From NCBI GenBank assembly GCA_036146215.1, contig JAYYJN010000105.1, positions 1 to 24,087 on the forward strand: a DNA stretch of 24,087 nucleotides, written 5' to 3'. Both the position numbers and the translations under genes were made by a program. The notes beneath the pieces are model-generated. The model did not search any database. It was not told the origin of the DNA and saw only the letters and a list, made by a program, of their open reading frames with translations. Shown here piece after piece: positions 14,817 to 22,371 of the stretch (position 1 is its first letter; each line of letters opens with the position of its first letter). This DNA is from UBA7805 sp036146215. GTDB taxonomy: Bacteria > Planctomycetota > Planctomycetia > Pirellulales > UBA7805.

Positions 14817-15875
14817 TTGTCTGAAAAAGTTGTAATTATTGGCAGTGGTCCGGCCGGTTGGTCGGCGGCCATCTATGCGGCGCGCGCGAATTTAAACCCA
14901 CTTTTATTTGAGGGTACCGTCAAACCGGAAATGATTCCTCTCGGTCAGTTGGCCTTTACAACAGAAGTGGAAAATTATCCGGGTTTTCCGTTTGGGAATG
15001 TTCGAGAATTTATTGAAACTTCGGTCGATAAAGACCGCCAATGGAATTTACCCCCCGTCCCTAGTGAAGAGCGCGATGGTAAGCCGCACTATGCGGTGCA
15101 GGGTGTGGAGCTCATGGAGCTCATGAAACAGCAGGCGCTCAATTTTCAAACTCGAGTAGTGAGTGACGATATTGTGGACGTTGACTTCAGCAGTCAACCG
15201 TTGCGGGTCATTCCCGCAAGTGGTGAGCCGGTCGAAAGCGAGACTGTGATTGTTGCTACCGGCGCGAGAGCAAATTATTTAGGCCTCGATTCCGAGGAAG
15301 CTTACAAAAACAAAGGCGTGAGTGCGTGTGCAGTGTGTGACGGCGCGTTACCGATCTATCGTAGTAAGCCTCTGGCGGTGATTGGGGGTGGCGACTCTGC
15401 GGTGGAGGAAGCAACATACCTTGCCAATCTCAAAGATGCAGCCACCATCTATTTGATTCATCGCAGGGATGCATTACGTGCCTCTAAGATCATGCAGCAG
15501 CGAGCACTGGAGCATCCGAAGATTGAGCTCGTTTGGAATAGTGTGGTAGAGGAGGTGCTGGGAGATGGTGAAATGGTAACCGGTCTCAAGCTGAAAAGCA
15601 CGGTGGATGATTCGGAGCGAGAACTCGAGGTTGGCGGCATGTTCGTAGCGATCGGTCATACACCCAATACCGCCTTCCTGCATGGAAAACTGGAGATGAA
15701 TGACAAGGGATACATTCACTGGAAAGAACCGTTCCGCACACTCACCAGCGCTGAAGGGGTGTTTGCTGCTGGTGATGTGGCGGACGATTATTATCGTCAG
15801 GCGATCACTTCGGCGGGGACCGGTTGTATGGCGGCTCTGGATGCCGAACGCTATTTGGCAGCGCATGAAGCGTAG
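14817..15875 (+). CDS. trxB: Thioredoxin reductase (NADPH)
   Basis: 352 residues. It transfers electrons from NADPH through FAD to thioredoxin in the cytosol. FAD-binding motif GSGPAGWSAAIYAARA (9-24), PGFPFG (55-60), redox CAVC (171-174) in GVSACAVCDGALP, NADPH motif VIGGGDSAVEEATYL (188-202), HRRDALRASKIM, AIGHTPNT and C-terminal FAD motif GVFAAGDVADDYYRQA (314-329). The start is TTG 14817, because GAGGAG lies 7 bases upstream (14804-14809) and the FAD motif begins directly after; the open frame reaches back to 14436, but that part is antisense to cstA. The protein is about 30 residues longer than typical TrxB owing to an insertion at about 71-95. The Nramp-like gene starts 27 bp downstream. 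Confidence 0.95.
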   Translation: MSEKVVIIGSGPAGWSAAIYAARANLNPLLFEGTVKPEMIPLGQLAFTTEVENYPGFPFGNVREFIETSVDKDRQWNLPPVPSEERDGKPHYAVQGVELMELMKQQALNFQTRVVSDDIVDVDFSSQPLRVIPASGEPVESETVIVATGARANYLGLDSEEAYKNKGVSACAVCDGALPIYRSKPLAVIGGGDSAVEEATYLANLKDAATIYLIHRRDALRASKIMQQRALEHPKIELVWNSVVEEVLGDGEMVTGLKLKSTVDDSERELEVGGMFVAIGHTPNTAFLHGKLEMNDKGYIHWKEPFRTLTSAEGVFAAGDVADDYYRQAITSAGTGCMAALDAERYLAAHEA

Positions 15876-15902
15876 CACAAATTACAGGAAGGGAATGCAT
15901 TG

Positions 15903-17606
15903 ATGAGTCAGGCGGAGACAAGTGTTGAGCGCGATCGACAAGCACTGATTGAGGCGCAACAGGAGGGCGGCGCGGCAATTTTTAAGACCTTCGTTCGGTT
16001 ATCCGGACCGGGCTGGTTGCAAAGCGCCATTACCCTGGGAAGCGGATCGCTGGCGGGTGCCCTTTTTCTTGGCGTGCTGGGTGGTACGAGCTTGTTGTGG
16101 TTGCAATTGGTAGCGATCGTCATGGGCGTGATCATGCTCTCGGCTATCAGTTATGTAACGCTTTCGACGGGCGAGCGGCCTTTTCGTGCGATCAATAAAC
16201 ATATCAATCCGGTTTTGGGCTGGGGCTGGCTGATTGCCACCTGCATGGCCAATATGATCTGGTGCATGCCGCAGTTCAGTGTTTCATTTGCAGCACTTCA
16301 GAAGAATCTATTTCCCACCGCACTTGGAGATACCCTCGGTGCGAAAGTGAGCCTATCGGTAATCTTATTTGTCGCGGCGTTGGTCATTGTCTTGCTTAAT
16401 GGTCGTCGTGGAGTCGCCGCAAAAATTTTCGACACGTTGCTCAAGGCCCTGGTCGGGATGATCGTACTTTGTTTTTTTGGTGTCGTGATTTATCTGAGTC
16501 TGGATGGTCGTCTGGATTGGGGTCAAATTTTTTCCGGGTTTGTTCCTGATTTACGTCAGTGGAATCAACCGACCGGGCAAGTTGCGGCACTATTAGAAGG
16601 GCTCCCGGAAACTTTGCAGCAATTTTGGACAGAGCGGCTTGTCAAAGAACAACGGGCTGTGATGATTGGCGCCGCGGCCACCGCGGTCGGCATTAATATG
16701 ACGTTTCTATTGCCTTATTCGATGCTTAATCGAGGCTGGAATAAACCGTTTCGCGGACTGGCACGATTCGATTTAGCCACGGGAATGGCGATTCCTTATG
16801 TTCTTGTGACGAGTTGTGTGGTGATTGCCTCTGCTGCGACCTTTCATGCGAGAGTGGATCCGGCGCTGACGAGTACCGACCCGGTGGAAATGCAACAAAG
16901 CCCGCTTTACGCGGGTGCGAGTAAAGTTTTGATTCAGCGGTTGGAATACGAACGGGGTGCCGAGCAATTTTCAGCGCTTGGTGCCGACGAACAACTTGGC
17001 GCGATTGCCACGATCCCGGAGAGCGAGAAGCGTTTGGCAGCATCGCTGGTTCGGCGTAATGCGTTTGAACTATCTCAAGCGCTCGCCCCGCTCTTGGGTG
17101 CCAAAATCGCAAATTTAATCTTCGGGATCGGCATACTCGCCATGGGTTTTTCGACCATTGTGATTCTGATGTTGATCAACGGTTATGCGTTTTCTGAGTT
17201 GGTAGGTGCAGAGCAGGGTGGAAGGGCACATCTGGTCGGGTGTGTGGTTGCCGGACTTGCTGGTGCCAGTTGGCCGTTGCTCTGGGATGGACCGGCCAAG
17301 CTGTGGTTGGCGATCTTGACCTCAAGTTTCGGCATGATGCTTTTACCAATCGCTTATTTCACCTTTTTGATGATGATGAACAGCAAAAGTCTTTTGGGTG
17401 AAGAGAAGCCGCAGGGTGGCAAGATGCTACTCTGGAACATTTTGATGATTATTTCCGTATTCGGTGCGCTTGTCGCAGCCGGCACAGCAATTTGGGATAA
17501 AGCAAGTCATCCGACTGCAGGTCCGCTCGTGATCGCTGTCGGCGTTATCTACCTTGTACTAGTCATTGTCGGATTTATGCTGAAATCGCGCAGCAAAACG
17601 GCTTGA
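15903..17606 (+). CDS. Nramp-fold membrane transporter lacking the canonical metal-binding motifs
   Basis: 567 residues with about 11-12 hydrophobic segments. Start ATG 15903 has an AGGAAGGGAA ribosome site about 8 bases upstream; an overlapping TTG at 15900 is less likely. The N-terminal part aligns with Nramp/NRAMP-related carriers: SGPGWLQSAITLGSGSLAGA matches the GPG-(x)n-DPGN region of helix 1, but DPGN is replaced by GSGS. The helix-6 region VGINMTFLLPYSML lacks the canonical MPHN. The Asp, Asn and Met residues that bind divalent metal in Nramp are therefore absent. A soluble loop of about 100 residues (about 310-400: FHARVDPALTSTDP...) is inserted before the late helices. Substrate unknown: it could be a different ion or a small organic molecule. 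It is the middle gene of trxB, this gene and asnS, with gaps of 27 and 24 bp. Confidence 0.7.
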   Translation: MSQAETSVERDRQALIEAQQEGGAAIFKTFVRLSGPGWLQSAITLGSGSLAGALFLGVLGGTSLLWLQLVAIVMGVIMLSAISYVTLSTGERPFRAINKHINPVLGWGWLIATCMANMIWCMPQFSVSFAALQKNLFPTALGDTLGAKVSLSVILFVAALVIVLLNGRRGVAAKIFDTLLKALVGMIVLCFFGVVIYLSLDGRLDWGQIFSGFVPDLRQWNQPTGQVAALLEGLPETLQQFWTERLVKEQRAVMIGAAATAVGINMTFLLPYSMLNRGWNKPFRGLARFDLATGMAIPYVLVTSCVVIASAATFHARVDPALTSTDPVEMQQSPLYAGASKVLIQRLEYERGAEQFSALGADEQLGAIATIPESEKRLAASLVRRNAFELSQALAPLLGAKIANLIFGIGILAMGFSTIVILMLINGYAFSELVGAEQGGRAHLVGCVVAGLAGASWPLLWDGPAKLWLAILTSSFGMMLLPIAYFTFLMMMNSKSLLGEEKPQGGKMLLWNILMIISVFGALVAAGTAIWDKASHPTAGPLVIAVGVIYLVLVIVGFMLKSRSKTA

Positions 17607-17630
17607 ATCAGGGATCAGGAAGATAGTTGT

Positions 17631-19022
17631 ATGGATACGCTTTCGGTTGCAGTAGCCCGCAACGAATCCTCCATCGGCAGACAAGTGCTGTTGCAGGGAT
17701 GGGTTCGTACCCGGCGAGACCCCAAAGCCGGTTTCAGCTTCTTGGAGCTGAACGATGGTAGCTGCATGGCCAACATACAGATCATCTGTGACGGCGATCT
17801 TACGAATTATGAAACCCAAATCAAAAAACTTACCGCCGGGTGCAGTGTCTCGGTGAGCGGAGAGGTAAAGGCCTCTGGCGGCAGAGGGCAGGCGACAGAG
17901 CTTCACGCGACGAGCGTTACGGTCCACGGCTGGGCAGACCCTGAGCTGTATCCGCTTCAGAAAAAGCGACATTCGTTTGAAAAACTGCGTGAGTGGGCCC
18001 ATTTGCGACCACGCACCAACACCTTTGGTGCCGTGGCTCGGGTACGCAACACGATCTCCCGTTCGATTCACAATTATTTCCAGGAGCAGGCTTTTCTTTA
18101 CGTCAACACACCGATTATCACCGCAAGCGATTGTGAGGGGGCAGGGGAGATGTTCCGCGTTACGACGCTCGATTTGGAACAGCTGGCAAAAAAAGAGACC
18201 ACGGTCGACTACGCCTTCGATTTTTTTGATCGCCCCGCCTATCTTACTGTGAGCGGACAGTTAGAGGGCGAAATTTACGCGACTGCCCTCGGTAAAATTT
18301 ACACATTTGGCCCCACGTTTCGTGCAGAAAACTCGAACACCTCGCGGCACCTGGCCGAGTTTTGGATGGTGGAACCGGAGGTTGCTTTCGCCGAGCTTCC
18401 CCAGAATATGGATCTGGCCGAGGGCCTGATCAAACGCATTTTTAACGATGTGCTGCAGGAAAGCAGTGAGGATATGCAGTTTTTCAACGATCGGATTGAC
18501 GATACGGTGATTGCCACGCTTGAAAAGATTGGCAGCAGCCAGTTTGAGCGGATCAGCTATACCGAAGCAATCGAGTTGTTGTCGCGAGCAAATACGAAAT
18601 TCGAATTTGAACCTGCGTGGGGACAAGATCTTCAGTCGGAGCACGAGCGTTATCTGACTGAGGAGGCGATTGGCCGACCGGTAATCGTGACCGATTATCC
18701 GAGCATGATCAAACCGTTTTATATGCGTCTGAGCGACGATGAAAAAACGGTGGCCGCCATGGATGTACTCGTGCCAAAGGTAGGCGAAATTGTGGGCGGA
18801 TCACAACGCGAGGACCGACTTGATGTTCTTTCTCGGCGGATGGAGCAACAAGACTTGGATCCCGAAGCCTATTGGTGGTACTTAGATTTGCGCCGATTTG
18901 GCACAGTGCCCCACGCTGGCTTCGGCTTGGGACTCGAGCGGATTGTGCAGTTCACCACAGGAATGGCTAACATTCGCGATGTCATTCCGTTCCCACGGAC
19001 TCCCGGCAGCGCCGAGTTTTAA
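17631..19022 (+). CDS. asnS: Asparaginyl-tRNA synthetase
   Basis: 463 residues, normal length. It charges tRNA-Asn with asparagine. The N-terminal OB-fold anticodon-binding domain (about 15-100) includes VLLQGWVRTRRDPKAGFSFL (19-38) and NDGSCMANIQII. The class II catalytic core contains RPRTNTFGAVARVRN (126-140), VNTPIITASDCEGAGEMF (158-175), LTVSGQLEGEIYA, motif 2 TFGPTFRAENSNTSRHLAEF (225-244), VGEIVGGSQREDRLD and motif 3 GFGLGLERIVQFTTGMANIR near the C-terminus. The C-terminal DVIPFPRTPGSAEF is the typical AsnRS ending and separates it from AspRS. ATG 17631 has an AGGAAG site 9-14 bases upstream. Its TAA stop shares bases with the stop of the convergent lipoprotein gene. Confidence 0.97.
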   Translation: MDTLSVAVARNESSIGRQVLLQGWVRTRRDPKAGFSFLELNDGSCMANIQIICDGDLTNYETQIKKLTAGCSVSVSGEVKASGGRGQATELHATSVTVHGWADPELYPLQKKRHSFEKLREWAHLRPRTNTFGAVARVRNTISRSIHNYFQEQAFLYVNTPIITASDCEGAGEMFRVTTLDLEQLAKKETTVDYAFDFFDRPAYLTVSGQLEGEIYATALGKIYTFGPTFRAENSNTSRHLAEFWMVEPEVAFAELPQNMDLAEGLIKRIFNDVLQESSEDMQFFNDRIDDTVIATLEKIGSSQFERISYTEAIELLSRANTKFEFEPAWGQDLQSEHERYLTEEAIGRPVIVTDYPSMIKPFYMRLSDDEKTVAAMDVLVPKVGEIVGGSQREDRLDVLSRRMEQQDLDPEAYWWYLDLRRFGTVPHAGFGLGLERIVQFTTGMANIRDVIPFPRTPGSAEF

Positions 19023-19906
19023 TCTGTGGAGTTCCCGGCCGCTGCAGGTAATATTTTGGCGTGTACGGTTCCCGCCATCGCTCGGGCGACCGGTAGTTGA
19101 TCGATGGGAACGGTGATTTCCGGCACAGCGATATTTTTTTGCACAGCTAAATCAAGTGGAAGTAACCAGGATAAAATCACGGTTTCTTTTCCACTTCTGA
19201 CGATATAGACCAAACAGTCAGCTAGGATTGTTTTGTTCTGGGTTTCCGATTTCTCTGGTTGCAGATAGGAGGCAAGTTGGACGTTACCAATCGCTTGAAG
19301 TCGTTCAATCTCACGTTTTTTCCCGTCGGGCATTGGAACTGATAAAGCTATCCATTCGCCTACTCCCGATTTTAATTTCGGATAAGTTTGGGTTTGACCC
19401 TTAGTGAGTACCGTATTTTTATTAAATGCTTTTTGGAGTTGTTCGGTAATCCGCTTACTGAGAATACCGTGGGAGTCGACTTCTTCACTTCTCGGCATGA
19501 CAGATAAATAACAGTGAATAGCAGACCGTTTGTTTTCCCCCTTCCGATTTTTAAAATTGAGGGAGACCTCATAGGTCCGAAGGTGTGTACCGAATCGGAG
19601 GAAATCGGGCCAAAGTCGATCCGCATTCACCGAAGTGTTCAGATTGCGGGGATCGGGCGTGTCCTGGTCCAGTGCATAGGCTTCTTTAGTGTTGGTGTCA
19701 AAAACCCGAGGTATTCGTACCTGCAGCAACACGTTTTCACCGTCGATGGAAAGCGGGATTCCGATCGGTTCGGGCCAGAGTGAGCGGAACGGCATTTCAT
19801 GTCGAAGTTTAGTCAATGACGCCTCGAACCGTTCTTCGTATTGACTCCCCCCGCAACCAGTGATTGCGAAAATCGAAATCAGCAGAGCGGTAAGTCGCAG
19901 CGGCAT
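19019..19906 (-). CDS. Predicted lipoprotein of unknown function
   Basis: 295 residues. A lipoprotein signal is clear: MPLRLTALLISIFAITGCGG, with lipobox ITGC and lipidated Cys18. The mature part is soluble, mixed alpha/beta, with no domain I recognise. Segments such as IGIPLSIDGENVLLQVRIPR, a WPDFLRFGTHLRTYE stretch and a late ILADCLVYIVRSGKETVILSW suggest a compact beta-rich fold that interacts at the envelope. ATG 19906 has GGAG about 10 bases upstream, and a good promoter lies at 19942-19971. It ends in a 4-bp overlap (TTAA, 19019-19022) with asnS on the other strand. Its base composition is AT-rich compared with asnS. Many planctomycetes encode lineage-specific lipoproteins of this type; no function is claimed. 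Confidence 0.8.
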   Translation of the reverse strand: MPLRLTALLISIFAITGCGGSQYEERFEASLTKLRHEMPFRSLWPEPIGIPLSIDGENVLLQVRIPRVFDTNTKEAYALDQDTPDPRNLNTSVNADRLWPDFLRFGTHLRTYEVSLNFKNRKGENKRSAIHCYLSVMPRSEEVDSHGILSKRITEQLQKAFNKNTVLTKGQTQTYPKLKSGVGEWIALSVPMPDGKKREIERLQAIGNVQLASYLQPEKSETQNKTILADCLVYIVRSGKETVILSWLLPLDLAVQKNIAVPEITVPIDQLPVARAMAGTVHAKILPAAAGNSTD

Positions 19907-19941
19907 CGATTCATTCTCCGAGTTGCTATGAAAGTGGAAGC

Positions 19942-19971
19942 ATTGTCATCCAGCGACCGGAAGACTGTCAA
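19942..19971 (-). promoter_or_regulatory. Promoter for the lipoprotein gene
   Basis: On the minus strand a perfect -35 box TTGACA (19971-19966) is followed after 18 bp by GACAAT (19947-19942, 4 of 6). Transcription would start near 19935, about 29 nt before the ATG. Confidence 0.5.
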
Positions 19972-20036
19972 CCGACATGCCCCTCGGACGGTGAGAGAAT
20001 ATCACGCAACCCGCTGAAAGACCGAGTCGAGTAAAT

Positions 20037-20834
20037 TCATCTTTTCAACTTTGCCGTATATTCGGGGCAGCCTATCGGCCCTTGCTGTTCTTGCGCCTCA
20101 GCGACTGCCATAGATGCTTCGAGCAACATTGAAGGCGTTCCAGCATCAAACCAGCTTGTGGCCTCATCTAACAACTCTACCCGGAGGTTACTCTGTGAAT
20201 GATAACACTTGAGCAGATCAATCATTTCTAATTCTCCGCGCTTCGAGGGTTGAAGGGTTTTTGCATACCCGGTTACCCGATGATCAAAGCAATAGGCACC
20301 GGTGACTACGTACTCTGATTTTGCCACCAATGGTTTTTCTTCCAGAGATAGTATTTCCCCACTCGAATTTAATTCCACAACACCATAGTCACATGGCTGT
20401 CGGTGCCGCGTGGCAAAGAGTGTTGCGCCACTTGGAACTTGTGCGAATCGGGCAAGTTGCTGTGCAAACAGTTCCCCCAAAAAAATGTTGTCTCCCAGTA
20501 GAAGCGTGACTGACTCATTGCCGATAAAATCTGCACCAATTTGGAATGCTTGTGGAAGACCGCCCGGAGTTGGCTGTGGCAAGTAATGCAAGTCGAGATC
20601 CCATTGCTGGCCTGTGCCAAGCAATTGCTGATAGGCAGGCAGGTGTTCGGTGGAAGAGATTATTAAAATCTCGCGAATATCTGCTTGCATGAATGCAACC
20701 AGAGGATAGTAAATCATCGGTTTATCGTAGACGGGTAACAGTTGTTTACTAACGGAATTGGTCAGGGGTGCTAATCTGCATCCTTTGCCACCGGCAAGGA
20801 GGATTCCTCGAACTGTTTGAGTTACGTCATGCAT
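20037..20834 (-). CDS. rmlA: Glucose-1-phosphate thymidylyltransferase, short form
   Basis: 265 residues. It makes dTDP-glucose from glucose 1-phosphate and dTTP, the first step of dTDP-rhamnose and related dTDP-sugar synthesis. Family motifs: RGILLAGGKGCRLAPLT (9-25), SKQLLPVYDKPMIYYPL (29-45), PTPGGLPQAFQIG (88-100), LLLGDNIFLGE (111-121), LEEKPLVAKSEYVVTGAYCF (164-183), KRGELEMIDLL (198-208) and SWFDAGTPSMLLEA (227-240). Two oddities stand out. The signature GGxGTRL has Cys19 in place of Thr. The chain stops after GCPEYTAKLKR, about 28 residues before the usual end near 290, and the downstream frame does not resemble the missing tail. ATG 20834 lacks a strong ribosome site. rmlB lies 38 bp upstream on the same strand; rmlC and rmlD are not in the window. 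Confidence 0.9.
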   Translation of the reverse strand: MHDVTQTVRGILLAGGKGCRLAPLTNSVSKQLLPVYDKPMIYYPLVAFMQADIREILIISSTEHLPAYQQLLGTGQQWDLDLHYLPQPTPGGLPQAFQIGADFIGNESVTLLLGDNIFLGELFAQQLARFAQVPSGATLFATRHRQPCDYGVVELNSSGEILSLEEKPLVAKSEYVVTGAYCFDHRVTGYAKTLQPSKRGELEMIDLLKCYHSQSNLRVELLDEATSWFDAGTPSMLLEASMAVAEAQEQQGPIGCPEYTAKLKR

Positions 20835-20872
20835 AGTCTGCGATGCGGAATATTGGTCTTGCGGTCACCTAA

Positions 20873-21931
20873 TTATCGTAAGCCAATACGCCGACCCTCG
20901 TATGTATGGCATACGGTTTCAAGCCACTTTGGATTATTCAAATACCATTCTACGGTGGCGGCGATACCGTCTTCAAATGAGGTTGTTGCCTGCCAGCCAA
21001 ATAGTCGTTGCATTTTACTGCAGTCCAGCGCATAGCGTTTATCATGACCGGGTCGGTCTTCAACAAAGGTGAGTCGATCTTTGGTTTCATTTACATCGTG
21101 ATTGGTTGTTGGTTGTTGGCGGTCTATTTGCCCACAGACCTGCTGAGCTACTTCCAGATTTGTTCTCAGTTTTCCGCTGCCGAGGTGGTAACTTTCCCCC
21201 GGAATGCCCTCAAATAAAAGCGTTTCCAGTGCTTTACAGTGATCTTCGACATACAGCCAATCTCGCTCCTGTTTGCCATCACCATAAATCGGGAGATCCT
21301 CTGCCTTCAGCGATTTAAAGATAAAGTGAGGAATCAATTTTTCAGGAAATTGCCTGGGCCCATAGTTATTCGTTGGATGTGCAATCATTACCGGTAATTC
21401 ATAAGTACGATAGTAAGAATGTGCGATATGATCGGCGCTTGCCTTCGAGGCGGCATAGGGTGATGAAGGAGCATAGGCATCCCCTTCAAATGCGGCTTTG
21501 TTCTCGATACGTGGACCATAGACCTCGTCAGTCGACACCTGCAAAAAGCGAAAATTTTCCTGCTGTGAAACCGGTAAAGATCGCCAATACTGCAACGTTG
21601 CTTCAAGCAGAATCGAGGTGCCTACTACATTCGTATTTATGAAATGCAATGGATCTTCAATCGATCGGTCCACATGAGTTTCCGCCGCTAAATGCAGAAT
21701 CATCGAGGGGCGATGCTCGTTGATTGCATGTTCGACCTCAGCAAACGATCGTAGGTCTCCCTGAATAAACGAATAAAGAGGGCTTTCAACCGCTAACCCG
21801 ATTGAGGATTGATGACCGGCATAGGTGAGCGCATCAAAATTCACCAGATGAATATTATGTTTTCTTATCCAACCTTGTACAAAGCAGCTTCCGATAAAAC
21901 CGGCGCCACCGGTGACCAGGATTTTTTTCAT
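20873..21931 (-). CDS. rmlB: dTDP-glucose 4,6-dehydratase
   Basis: 352 residues, normal length. A short-chain dehydrogenase/reductase-type enzyme that converts dTDP-glucose to dTDP-4-keto-6-deoxyglucose. NAD motif TGGAGFIGS (7-15), FDALTYAG (32-39), LHLAAETHVDRSIEDP (79-94), the active-site STDEVYG (133-139) with Thr134, Asp135 and Glu136, YAASK (159-163) with catalytic Tyr and Lys, NNYGPRQFPEKLIP and a VEDRPGHDKRYALD segment typical of RmlB. ATG 21931 has only a weak GGA site about 10 bases upstream. It starts 46 bp after tRNA-Arg(CCU) on the same strand, with no terminator seen between them, so it could share the tRNA transcript. Together with rmlA it would feed a surface polysaccharide. 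Confidence 0.96.
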   Translation of the reverse strand: MKKILVTGGAGFIGSCFVQGWIRKHNIHLVNFDALTYAGHQSSIGLAVESPLYSFIQGDLRSFAEVEHAINEHRPSMILHLAAETHVDRSIEDPLHFINTNVVGTSILLEATLQYWRSLPVSQQENFRFLQVSTDEVYGPRIENKAAFEGDAYAPSSPYAASKASADHIAHSYYRTYELPVMIAHPTNNYGPRQFPEKLIPHFIFKSLKAEDLPIYGDGKQERDWLYVEDHCKALETLLFEGIPGESYHLGSGKLRTNLEVAQQVCGQIDRQQPTTNHDVNETKDRLTFVEDRPGHDKRYALDCSKMQRLFGWQATTSFEDGIAATVEWYLNNPKWLETVCHTYEGRRIGLR

Positions 21932-21977
21932 ATTTTTTCCAACTGATGGATCGCGGTCATTTCGTTTTTGCAGGAAA

Positions 21978-22050
<73 letters not shown>

Positions 22051-22097
22051 CTATTTTTGGGGCATTCTGCAGTCTGAAAGCTGATTCCCGCAACCCT

Positions 22098-22126
22098 GTG
22101 CTATCCGGACATATTGATCTTGTCTA
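22098..22126 (-). promoter_or_regulatory. Candidate promoter for tRNA-Arg(CCU) and perhaps rmlBA
   Basis: On the minus strand TAGACA (22126-22121, 5 of 6) and TAGCAC (22103-22098, 3 of 6) are 17 bp apart. Transcription would start near 22091, about 40 bases before the tRNA. The bases after the -10 box are GC-rich, as in stable-RNA promoters. Confidence 0.3.
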
Positions 22127-22292
22127 ATCAGGATGCAATCACGTCGTTGTTTCTTAATTTATTTTAGAGCAAACCACCGTGGCAGGAACCCGCAGAAAGG
22201 TAACTTGAGAAAACGTCCCAAAAATTTGCTTATGACCCCTTTTTTTTAACAAACGTCTTTTTTTGTCTACCAACCTAAGACTATTAAGTAAC

Positions 22293-22316
22293 GTGAACAT
22301 ATCGCGATAAGGTCAC
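22293..22316. promoter_or_regulatory. 24-bp dyad with a central TATCGCGATA, possible operator
   Basis: GTGA and TCAC flank a perfect 10-bp palindrome TATCGCGATA (22300-22309). Ten of the twelve paired positions around the axis at 22304/22305 are complementary. The arm spacing (16 bp between GTGA and TCAC) does not fit the CRP site. Confidence 0.35.
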
Positions 22317-22333
22317 CACGCTTCATTATGTTA

Positions 22334-22345
22334 TGAAATATTTCA
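22334..22345. repeat. Perfect 12-bp palindrome 3' of the VanZ-like gene
   Basis: TGAAATATTTCA equals its own reverse complement. Beside it (22346-22362) is a 5-bp inverted repeat GTAAT/ATTAC. Both lie within 40 bases of the VanZ-like stop codon. No U tract follows, so it is not a standard terminator. Confidence 0.35.
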
Positions 22346-22371
22346 GTAATCTCTCTCATTACCTTGCCCAA

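Larger units (their letters stand above)
22051..22371. other. 321-bp AT-rich intergenic region with dyads and T runs
   Basis: No gene is seen. It lies between the 3' end of the VanZ-like gene and the 5' end of tRNA-Arg(CCU). It holds a weak tRNA promoter (22098-22126), runs of 8 and 7 T (22240-22247 and 22258-22264), the heptamer AAACGTC twice 40 bp apart (22211 and 22251), a 24-bp dyad (22293-22316) and a perfect 12-bp palindrome TGAAATATTTCA (22334-22345). A 22-codon open frame over the last part has no ribosome site and is not called. Confidence 0.5.

Noticed and set aside
22293..22316. CRP-type binding site
   Set aside because: The GTGA and TCAC arms are 16 bp apart rather than the 6-8 bp expected, and there is no gene start downstream.
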